Assembly (NCBI GenBank): GCA_046729255.1
Contig: JBKPGF010000051.1
Coordinates: 1-18,286 of the forward strand
Reading direction: 5' to 3'
Source of the DNA: PALSA-612 sp046729255
GTDB lineage: Bacteria; Actinomycetota; Thermoleophilia; Gaiellales; Gaiellaceae
DNA length: 18,286 bases
The number at the start of each line of letters is the position of its first letter. Within the stretch, counting starts at the first letter, position 1. Position numbers and translations under genes: made by a program. This document shows, piece by piece, positions 8,029 to 14,575 of the stretch. The notes under the pieces were generated by a model, which worked only from the letters and a program-made list of their open reading frames with translations, was not told the DNA's origin and made no database searches.

Positions 8029-8046
8029 GGCGGGCCGGGCTCTCAC
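8019..8046 (-). terminator. Terminator hairpin downstream of the sigma factor gene
   Basis: A perfect 12-bp stem (8019-8030 with 8035-8046) with a 4-nt loop starts 25 nt past the sigma gene stop. On the minus strand it is followed by CATTTC, a short T-tract. It separates the sigma gene from oppC. Confidence 0.75.
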
Positions 8047-8070
8047 TGGGTCACGCTCTATGGAGGAAAG

Positions 8071-9180
8071 CTACGCCGCGGCGACCGTCTGCAGCTCGCG
8101 CAGCGCGGACAGCCGCGCCAGCGCCTGGCTCTCGAGCTGGCGCACCCGCTCGCGGGTGAGCTCGAGCTCGTTGCCGATCGCCTCGAGCGTCCACGGCTCG
8201 CCCTCGAAGCCGAAGCGAAGCTCGAGGATGCGCCGCTCCCGCTCGGGCAGCGCATCCAGCGCTCGCCGGATGCCCTGGCGACGGAGCGACTCCTCGGCCT
8301 CGTCGAACGGGTCGGCCGCCTCGCGGTCGGCGAACAGGTCTCCGAGCTCGCCCTCGTCGTCTGCGCCGACTGTCTGGTTCAGCGAGATCGACGCGTGGGC
8401 AGCACCGAGCGCCTCGTCGATGTGCTGGAGCGGGAGGCCGGTGGCCTCTGCGAGCTCCTCCTTCGTCGCCTCGCGTCCGAGCTCGACCTCGAGCCGGCGT
8501 GCGGCACGACCGAGCTTCTGCTGCCGCTCGACGACGTGGACGGGAACGCGAATCGTCCGCGCGTGGTTCGCGACCGCGCGCTGTACCGACTGGCGAATCC
8601 ACCACGTGGCGTACGTCGAGAACTTGTAGCCGCGCCGCCAGTCGAACTTCTCGACTGCGCGGTTGAGTCCGAGCGTGCCCTCCTGGATCAGGTCGAGGAA
8701 GGGTACGCCGAGACCGCGGTAGCCCTTCGCGATGGACACGACGAGCCGAAGGTTCGACTCGATCATCCGCCGCTTGGCGACGGGGTCGCCGCGCTCGATG
8801 CGCTTCGCGAGCGTGACCTCCTCGGCTGCCGTCAGGAGCTTGTGCTTACCGACGTCGGCGAGGAACAGCTGAAGGCTGTCCGCGGCACCCGCGACCTCGT
8901 CCGGCTCGAGGTTGAGCTTCGCCGCCGGCTTGTCGCTCTCGCCCTCCTGGCGAGGGCGGAGCTCGACACCCATGGACTCGAGCTCACGCGCGAACGCCTC
9001 GACGTCGTCGTCGGCGAGGTCGTGCTCGAGCGCGAACGCCTCGAGCTCGGTCGGCTCTACGTAGCCACGCTCCTCTGCCGTCTCCAGCAGGGCGCGACCC
9101 TGGTCGCTCTCGATCAATTCGTGAAGTTGGTTGTGCGTCAAGTGCCTCTCGTGTCCTTTCCTATGGCCATTGCCCTTCAA
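8071..9180 (-). CDS. Primary-type RNA polymerase sigma-70 factor (RpoD/SigA family)
   Basis: A 369-aa sigma factor of the primary (group 1 or 2) class. It directs RNA polymerase to -10/-35 promoters. An N-terminal region resembling sigma 1.1 spans about 16-75 (GYVEPTELEAFALEHDL). Region 1.2 is at about 101-133 (DSLQLFLADVGKHKLL), and region 2 is at about 134-205 with SNLRLVVSIAKGYRG, FLDLIQEGTLGL, KFSTYATWWIRQSV. Region 3 is at about 212-290. Region 4 is at about 305-360, with the -35-binding helix-turn-helix TLEAIGNELELTRERVRQLE. The start is a TTG at 9180, preceded by GAGAAGG at 8 nt; a later TTG (9141) with GAGAGG is a weaker alternative. Whether it is the housekeeping sigma or a close paralogue cannot be decided from one window. 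Confidence 0.93.
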   Translation of the reverse strand: MKGNGHRKGHERHLTHNQLHELIESDQGRALLETAEERGYVEPTELEAFALEHDLADDDVEAFARELESMGVELRPRQEGESDKPAAKLNLEPDEVAGAADSLQLFLADVGKHKLLTAAEEVTLAKRIERGDPVAKRRMIESNLRLVVSIAKGYRGLGVPFLDLIQEGTLGLNRAVEKFDWRRGYKFSTYATWWIRQSVQRAVANHARTIRVPVHVVERQQKLGRAARRLEVELGREATKEELAEATGLPLQHIDEALGAAHASISLNQTVGADDEGELGDLFADREAADPFDEAEESLRRQGIRRALDALPERERRILELRFGFEGEPWTLEAIGNELELTRERVRQLESQALARLSALRELQTVAAA

Positions 9181-9435
9181 GTTCCAAACCTTCTCACTCT
9201 AGGCCGATTCTCCTCGGCACGCCAGACCTGTACGGGCCGGCATCCCGGGCTCCCGTAAGCCTCAAACGGAGGCTCCTGTCGAAGTATTCCGCCCGACCCG
9301 GACGTCTGGTTGTCGAAGCCTTTTCCGTAGTACGTACGTCGTCCCCATACAAGACGTGTCGCACCCTCGAAAGGTTTGCACAGTCGGAGTTAACTCTGTG
9401 CTGACGACTTGTAAAAGCTCCGTGAAGGGGACGCG
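9181..9435. other. Intergenic region between topA and the sigma factor gene
   Basis: This 255-nt gap must hold the 3' end of topA and the promoter and leader of the sigma gene. I see an inverted repeat GCACAG/CTGTGC (9378-9383 with 9396-9401) around the palindrome AGTTAACT, and AGCCTC/GAGGCT near 9270. The sigma gene's GAGAAGG is at 9189-9195. I find no -35/-10 pair convincing enough to call and no ORF. Confidence 0.5.
9189..9195 (-). promoter_or_regulatory. Ribosome binding site deciding the TTG start of the sigma gene
   Basis: GAGAAGG on the minus strand lies 8 nt before TTG at 9180, supporting that rare start codon over the later in-frame TTG at 9141. Confidence 0.6.
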
Positions 9436-12000
9436 TTATTTCTTCTTCTTGCGCCGACCCTTTGCCGGGCCGCGTGAACGGCGATCGGCCAGCATCTCGA
9501 CAGCACGCTCGAGCGTGAGCGCATCGACGCTGTCACCTGTGCGCAGGCTCGCATTCGTCTCGCCGTCCGTCACATAAGGGCCAAAACGGCCGTCCTTGAC
9601 GACGATGGGCTTGCCTGAGCCGGGATCGGGGCCGAGCTCCTTGAGCGGAGCCTTCGGCGCCCCGCGACCCCGCCGTTGCTTGGGCTGAGAGAGCAACGCC
9701 TGCGCCTGCTCGAGCGTGATCGTGAAGAGCTGCTCCTCGCTGTCGAGCGATCGCGACTCGGATCCCTGCTTGATGTACGGGCCGTACCGGCCGTTGGCGA
9801 CGAGGATCTCCTCGCCGTCGGGCACTTCGAGCGTCCGCGGAAGCGTCAACAGCCGAAGCGCCTCCTCGAACGTCACCGTCTCCGGGCTCATCGACGCGAA
9901 GAGCGATGCCGTTCTCGGCTTCTCGTCCACGTCGTCAGGCAACTCCTCTGTCACGAAGGGCCCGTACCGCCCGACGCGAACGACGATCGGCCGGCCCGTG
10001 TCTGGATCGACTCCGAGTGGCCGCTCGGTCGAGGATTGCTCGAGCAGCTCTTCTGCGCGCTCGGGCGTCAGCTCGTCCGGCACGATCTCGTCGGGCAGCG
10101 ACGCACGGTCGTCTCCCCGCTCGAGGTACGGCCCGTAGCGGCCGACGCGGACCACGATGTCGCTGCCGGGAATGGCGATCGAGTTGACGGCGCGGGCATC
10201 GATCGCGTCCAGGTGCTCCGTGACGAGCTGATGTAGCCCGGGGCCGCCGCCGTCGCCCTTGTAGAAGCGCGACAGCCACGCGACCCGCTCCTCCTCGCCG
10301 GCGGCGATGCGATCGAGATCGTCCTCCATGCGGGCGGTGAACTCATAGTCGACGAGGGACGCGTAGTGCTGCTCGAGCAGCTGCGTGACGGCGAAGGCCG
10401 TGAAGGTCGGAACGAGCGCCGTGCCCTTCTTGAAGACGTAGCCGCGATCGAGGATCGTCGAGATGATCGCGGCGTACGTGGAGGGCCGGCCGATCCCGCG
10501 GTCCTCGAGCGCCTTGACGAGGCTCGCCTCCGTGTAGCGTGCAGGCGGCCTCGTCTCGTGGCCGTCGGGACGAAGCTCAGTAGCTTCGAGCGACTGCCCT
10601 TCCTCGAGCTGGGGCAACCGGCGGTCACCGTTCTCTTCGGCGGGCTCGTCGGTGCCCGACTCATACGCGAGCAGGAAGCCGGCGAACGTGATGACGGTGC
10701 CCGAGGCACCGAATGTCGCCGTCGTGCCGGCCTCGGTCGACCCTTCGAGTTGAATAGAGACGGTCTGGCCAACCGCGTCCTTCATCTGCGAGGCGACGGT
10801 GCGCTTGAAGATGAGCTCGTAGAGGGCAAGCTCGTCGCGGGACAGCTCGCCGGCGAGCTCCTCGGGCGCCCGGAAGACGTCGCCGGCAGGCCGGATTGCC
10901 TCATGGGCCTCCTGCGCGTTCTTCACGGAGCGTTCGTACGCTCGCGGCTTCTCGGGAACGGTGTCGGCGCCGTAGACGCGCTGGGCGTGCGCACGCGCGG
11001 CCTTCGTTGCCGAGTCCGAGAGCGCCACCGAGTCCGTGCGCATGTACGTGATGTAGCCGCCTTCGTAAAGCCGCTGGGCGACGCGCATCGTCGTCTGCGA
11101 GGCAAAGCGGAGCTTGCGGCTCGCCTCCTGCTGGAGCGTCGACGTTCTGAACGGCGCCGCCGGGCTGCGCCGATAGGGCTTCTCGTCGACGGAGGTAACG
11201 GAGAACGGCCTCCCGGTTAGACCGCGTGCCAGCTCCGTCGCGCGTGCTTCGTCGAGCACGAGGACTCCGCCCTCGGCCACGCCATCCGCGCCGAAGTCGC
11301 GTCCCTGGGCGATCCGGGTGCCGTCGACAGCGACGAGGCGTGCCTCGAACGAGCCCGGGTCGAACGTGCCCACGACGTCCCAGTAGGAGGCGACGACGAA
11401 GGCCATCCGCTCCAGCTCCCGATCGACCACGAGCCTCGTGGCGACCGACTGCACACGACCGGCCGAGAGGCCGCGCATGACCTTCTTCCACAGTACGGGC
11501 GATACCTCGTAGCCGTAGAGCCGGTCGAGGATGCGCCGGGTCTCCTGCGAGTCGACGAGCCGCTCGTCCACGGCTCTTGTGTGCTCCAGAGCGCGAACGA
11601 TCGCGTCTTCCGTGATCTCGTGGAACACCATGCGACGGACCGGCACCTTCGGCTTGAGCACCTCCTTGATGTGCCAGGCGATCGCCTCGCCTTCACGGTC
11701 CTCGTCCGTCGCGAGCAGGAGCTCGTCAGCGCCGGCGAGTTTCTTCTTCAGCCCGGTGACGACCTTCTTCTTGTCCGGGTCGACGACGTAGTACGGCTCG
11801 AAGTCGTCGTCTACCGCCACACCGAGTGCGCCATACTTCTCGCGTTTCGCAGCCGGGATCTGGCTCGCCTTTTCCGGCAGGTCGCGAATGTGGCCGATGC
11901 TCGACTCGACGTCGTACCCTGGCCCGAGGTAGCGCGAGATCGTCCGCGCCTTTGCGGGCGATTCGACGATGACCAGACGCTGCTTTCCGTCGGCTGACAT
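9436..12000 (-). CDS. topA: DNA topoisomerase I (type IA), actinobacterial form
   Basis: 854 aa from the ATG at 12000. It relaxes negative supercoils through a 5'-phosphotyrosine intermediate. The TOPRIM domain is at about 8-130 with E13 in IVESPAKA and the acidic cluster DEDREGE (99-105). The catalytic tyrosine is Y319 in YITYMRTDS; GLSAGRVQSVATRL (178-190) and GIGRPSTYA are also present. There are no zinc-ribbon cysteine pairs. Instead there are four C-terminal repeats around GRYGPY/GRFGPY (about 615, 673, 732 and 799) and a terminal KGRRKKKK, as in actinobacterial TopA, where such tails bind DNA and aid processivity. A longer reading from TTG at 12036 lacks similarity and would overlap the promoter. 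The leader is absent or very short. Confidence 0.96.
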   Translation of the reverse strand: MSADGKQRLVIVESPAKARTISRYLGPGYDVESSIGHIRDLPEKASQIPAAKREKYGALGVAVDDDFEPYYVVDPDKKKVVTGLKKKLAGADELLLATDEDREGEAIAWHIKEVLKPKVPVRRMVFHEITEDAIVRALEHTRAVDERLVDSQETRRILDRLYGYEVSPVLWKKVMRGLSAGRVQSVATRLVVDRELERMAFVVASYWDVVGTFDPGSFEARLVAVDGTRIAQGRDFGADGVAEGGVLVLDEARATELARGLTGRPFSVTSVDEKPYRRSPAAPFRTSTLQQEASRKLRFASQTTMRVAQRLYEGGYITYMRTDSVALSDSATKAARAHAQRVYGADTVPEKPRAYERSVKNAQEAHEAIRPAGDVFRAPEELAGELSRDELALYELIFKRTVASQMKDAVGQTVSIQLEGSTEAGTTATFGASGTVITFAGFLLAYESGTDEPAEENGDRRLPQLEEGQSLEATELRPDGHETRPPARYTEASLVKALEDRGIGRPSTYAAIISTILDRGYVFKKGTALVPTFTAFAVTQLLEQHYASLVDYEFTARMEDDLDRIAAGEEERVAWLSRFYKGDGGGPGLHQLVTEHLDAIDARAVNSIAIPGSDIVVRVGRYGPYLERGDDRASLPDEIVPDELTPERAEELLEQSSTERPLGVDPDTGRPIVVRVGRYGPFVTEELPDDVDEKPRTASLFASMSPETVTFEEALRLLTLPRTLEVPDGEEILVANGRYGPYIKQGSESRSLDSEEQLFTITLEQAQALLSQPKQRRGRGAPKAPLKELGPDPGSGKPIVVKDGRFGPYVTDGETNASLRTGDSVDALTLERAVEMLADRRSRGPAKGRRKKKK

Positions 12001-12008
12001 GGCAGAAC

Positions 12009-12036
12009 ACCGTAGCGGCCGAGTCAATCGACGCAA
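12009..12036 (-). promoter_or_regulatory. Candidate leaderless promoter of topA
   Basis: TTGCGT (12031-12036), 16 bp, TACGGT (12009-12014), then 8 nt to the ATG at 12000. No Shine-Dalgarno is present in between. The -10 fits TANNNT; the -35 matches TTGACA at three positions. Confidence 0.45.
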
Positions 12037-12046
12037 GCCCGGCCGA

Positions 12047-12052
12047 TAACGT
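12047..12052 (+). promoter_or_regulatory. Candidate leaderless -10 box of plsC operon
   Basis: TAACGT fits TANNNT and ends 7 nt before the ATG at 12060, which lacks a ribosome site. No convincing -35 is visible. The region is shared with the divergent topA promoter within only 59 bp. Confidence 0.4.
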
Positions 12053-12059
12053 CCCCGCC

Positions 12060-12668
12060 ATGCCCACTCCGTTCTACCGGTTCGTCGGCGTCCTCAGCTG
12101 GCCGCTCATGCACGGGCTCTTCCGGCTCGACGCGCGCGGCGTCGAGAATCTCCCCGACGGCGGCTTCGTGCTCGCCGCCAACCACACGTCGAACTTCGAC
12201 CCCTGGCCGCTCGGCTGGCCGCTATGGCCCCAGCGGCAGCTCTACTTCATGGCGAAGACAGAGCTCTTCAACCCCATCCTTGGACCGCCCCTCCGCGCGG
12301 GGGGTGCCTTTCCCGTGCGGCGAGGAGAACAGGACATCGAGGCGATCGAGGCGTCCGTCAAGCTCTGCCGGGAAGGGAAGATCGTCGCGATGTTCCCCGA
12401 GGGCACGCGCCGGTCGAAGGGCATCGTCAAGAAGCACCAGCACCGGCCGAGGACGGGTGCGGCACGCATCGCGCTCGCGGCGAGGGTGCCGCTCGTGCCG
12501 GCGGCGATCGACGGTACGGATCGTCTGTCACGGCTCCCTAAGCTCAAGGTCGCGTACGGGCCTGCCGTCAAGGTCGACGACCTCGCGGGCTTGACGCCGC
12601 GCGACGCCTCTCGTGAGGCAACCGATCGTCTAATGGCGAACATCTACGAGCTCCATGCCCAGCTCTAA
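12060..12668 (+). CDS. plsC: PlsC-like 1-acyl-sn-glycerol-3-phosphate acyltransferase
   Basis: A 202-aa member of the lysophospholipid acyltransferase family, which transfers an acyl chain to lysophosphatidate during phospholipid synthesis at the membrane. The catalytic H-X4-D box is NHTSNFD (H42, D47). The phosphate-binding box is FPEGTRR (112-118). GAFPVRRG (82-89) and VPLVPAAIDG (143-152) match the other two family blocks. An N-terminal amphipathic or hydrophobic stretch (about 5-20) could anchor it. The length is normal for short PlsC forms. It is the first gene of a plus-strand operon and overlaps the exonuclease gene by 14 nt. The exact acyl acceptor is not determined. Confidence 0.9.
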   Translation: MPTPFYRFVGVLSWPLMHGLFRLDARGVENLPDGGFVLAANHTSNFDPWPLGWPLWPQRQLYFMAKTELFNPILGPPLRAGGAFPVRRGEQDIEAIEASVKLCREGKIVAMFPEGTRRSKGIVKKHQHRPRTGAARIALAARVPLVPAAIDGTDRLSRLPKLKVAYGPAVKVDDLAGLTPRDASREATDRLMANIYELHAQL

Positions 12669-13494
12669 GCGCCCGCTCCTGGCGGTCGACGGCGACAGCC
12701 TCGCCCACCGGGCGTATCACGGGCTGCCGAAGACGATTCGACGTGCCAGCGGACGGCCGGCGGGCGCGCTGTCCGGCTTCGCGAACTTCCTGCTGCGGTT
12801 GTGGGACGCCCAGCAGCCGCGGGCGGTCATCGTCGGCTGGGACACGCTCGAGTCGCCGACGTACCGGCACGAGGAGCTTCCCGGCTACCAGGCAGGGCGG
12901 GTCTTCGACGACGCACTGCTCGAGCAGCTGGCAATGCTGCCCCAGCTCGTTGAGGCCTTCGGCTTCCGCTCGGCGCGAGCTGCGGGGTACGAGGCTGACG
13001 ACTTCCTCGGCGCCTGCGCGGCGGCCGAAGAGCAGCGGCGCGGGACGTGCCTCGTCGTCACGTCCGACCGCGACGCGTATCAGCTCGTGTCCGAGCGGAC
13101 GACGATTCTCAAGCCGGTCCGCGGCGTGAGCGAGCTGGCGCGGGTCGGGCCCGCCGAGGTGCTCGAGGCGTACGGCGTCGCGCCCGATCAGGTACCGGAT
13201 TTCATCGCGCTGCGCGGCGACCCGTCGGACCGGATCCCCGGCGCGAAGGGGGTCGGCCCGAAGACGGCCGCGACGGTGCTCCAGGAGTACGGCTCGCTCG
13301 AGGCCGCACTTGCGGCCGGCCGCTTTCCGAATCAGGTGGAGGACTTACGCCTCTACCGGCGAATTGCCACGTTTGACGCCTCCGCCCCGCTCCCCTCCCT
13401 GAGCGACCAGACCCCAACCTGGGCGGAGGCGTCCGATCTTGCCCGCGAATGGGGCATGGGCGCGCTCTCCGAGCGGTTGGCGGCCTTAGAGTGA
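12655..13494 (+). CDS. Stand-alone 5'-3' exonuclease / flap endonuclease (Pol I N-domain family)
   Basis: 279 aa, equivalent to the 5'-nuclease domain of DNA polymerase I but without a polymerase. It should cut 5' flaps and RNA primers in replication and repair. The metal-binding acids are all visible: D12/D14 in AVDGDS, E113/D115/D116 in AGYEADD, D138/D140 in TSDRD, and D189/D192 in RGDPSDRIPG. The helix-3-turn-helix DNA-binding motif GAKGVGPKTAATVL spans 196-209. The C-terminal tail (about 240-279) is poorly conserved in type. It starts inside plsC (14-nt overlap) and its TGA touches the next gene. Whether a full-length Pol I with its own 5' nuclease exists elsewhere cannot be seen here. 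Confidence 0.92.
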   Translation: MPSSKRPLLAVDGDSLAHRAYHGLPKTIRRASGRPAGALSGFANFLLRLWDAQQPRAVIVGWDTLESPTYRHEELPGYQAGRVFDDALLEQLAMLPQLVEAFGFRSARAAGYEADDFLGACAAAEEQRRGTCLVVTSDRDAYQLVSERTTILKPVRGVSELARVGPAEVLEAYGVAPDQVPDFIALRGDPSDRIPGAKGVGPKTAATVLQEYGSLEAALAAGRFPNQVEDLRLYRRIATFDASAPLPSLSDQTPTWAEASDLAREWGMGALSERLAALE

Positions 13495-13499
13495 CCGTC

Positions 13500-13736
13500 A
13501 TGGACGATTGGCTGACGAGGGCGCGGGACGTGGTCGCGGATGCCGCCGGTGTCGACCGTCCGGCGCTCGAGCTCTCAGCGGTCGACGCCGCGACGATCCT
13601 CGACCTGGCACGTATCGCTGCTCACGAGAGCGGCGACCGCACGAACGCACCGCTGCTCTGCTACCTCGTCGGGCGGGCGGTCGCTGGTGGAGCCAACCTG
13701 GACGCGCTCGCGGGTGCGGTTCGGCAATCGAGCTAA
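13500..13736 (+). CDS. Small DUF6457-like protein
   Basis: 78 aa from the ATG at 13500, beginning MDDWLTRARDVV. An alternative GTG at 13491 overlaps the exonuclease stop (GTGA) and would add three residues. The sequence looks like the small helical DUF6457 family (MDDWL start; ILDLARIAAHESGDRTNAPLLCYLVG core), which in actinobacteria is often found near or fused to molybdenum-cofactor genes; none is seen here. This assignment is from memory of the family pattern, so it is moderate. No signal peptide, metal motif or membrane segment is visible. Its TAA abuts the reading frame of the deacetylase gene (TAATC), so the two are probably translated together. Confidence 0.7.
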   Translation: MDDWLTRARDVVADAAGVDRPALELSAVDAATILDLARIAAHESGDRTNAPLLCYLVGRAVAGGANLDALAGAVRQSS

Positions 13737-14575
13737 TCAGTCATTTCGAGTTCGCCCGTCTCCATCCGACGGGTCACCATCCGGAGACACCGGCACGAAT
13801 GACGGTCCTCCACGAGACCTTCCCCGACTGGACCGAGGCGCGTGAAGCGACCGAGGCGGAGATCCTCCGCTGTCACACGGAGCCGTATCTCCAAGTGTTG
13901 CGGACGATCGACGGCCCCACGTGGTTCACCGGCGACACACCCGCCTCGCAGACGACCTACGCCGCGGCTCTGCTGGCCGCGGGAGGCGCGATCCGGGCGG
14001 TCGAGCGAAGTGGCTTCGCGCTCGTGCGGCCTCCCGGCCACCACGCGCTGCCGGGTTACGCCATGGGCTTCTGCTTCTTCAACAACGTCGCCATCGCGGC
14101 CCGGTTTGCGCAGGTCGAGCTGTGCCTCGAACGAGTCGCGATCCTCGACTGGGACGTCCACCATGGCAACGGCACGCAGGACATCTTCTGGGCCGACGAC
14201 AGTGTGCTCTTCATCTCGCTGCACGAATGGCCGTTTTACCCCGGCACGGGCGGGCCGACCGAGCAGGCTGAGACGACCCTGAACATCCCGATGTCGGCCG
14301 GCTCGGGAGACGAGGAGTACCTCCACGCGTTCGACCACACGGTGGCGCCGGCGGTGGACCGGTTCGAGCCGGATCTGCTCATCGTCTCCGCGGGCTTCGA
14401 TGCGCACGTGGACGATCCGCTCGCGAGCATGGACGTCACCGAGGAGGGGTTCCGCGAGCTGGCGCGTCGCACGACGGCGCTGGCTCCGAGACTGGCTGCG
14501 GTGCTCGAAGGCGGTTACGAGCTACACACGCTGCCGACACTCGTCCAGGCAGCGCTCGACGGCTTCGACGCTTAA
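13736..14575 (+). CDS. Histone-deacetylase-family hydrolase (class II/AcuC-like); non-canonical start likely
   Basis: About 279 aa if it begins at 13736. This zinc amidohydrolase family removes acetyl groups from lysines or acetylpolyamines. Conserved elements are the N-terminal SHFEF...HPTGHHPETPARM, RPPGHHAL (98-105), zinc ligands D140 and H142 in DWDVHHGNGT, D222 in SAGFDAH, and Y261 in LEGGY. The family N-terminus (HPExPxR) lies before the first ATG of this frame (13799), so ATG 13799 would give a truncated 258-aa protein. No ATG, GTG or TTG occurs in the frame between 13508 and 13799. An ATC at 13736 sits exactly where a TAATG overlap would be expected. The start is therefore tentative. 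The end interlocks with the next gene's stop. Confidence 0.88.
   Translation: MSHFEFARLHPTGHHPETPARMTVLHETFPDWTEAREATEAEILRCHTEPYLQVLRTIDGPTWFTGDTPASQTTYAAALLAAGGAIRAVERSGFALVRPPGHHALPGYAMGFCFFNNVAIAARFAQVELCLERVAILDWDVHHGNGTQDIFWADDSVLFISLHEWPFYPGTGGPTEQAETTLNIPMSAGSGDEEYLHAFDHTVAPAVDRFEPDLLIVSAGFDAHVDDPLASMDVTEEGFRELARRTTALAPRLAAVLEGGYELHTLPTLVQAALDGFDA

Noticed and set aside
12001..12036. TTG-initiated 12-residue extension of topA
   Set aside because: TopA proteins start just before the IVESPAKA motif, and the extension coincides with the likely promoter.
13508..13735. TTG-initiated N-terminal extension of the deacetylase
   Set aside because: It reads through the DUF6457-like gene in a second frame and gives an arginine-rich, non-homologous stretch.
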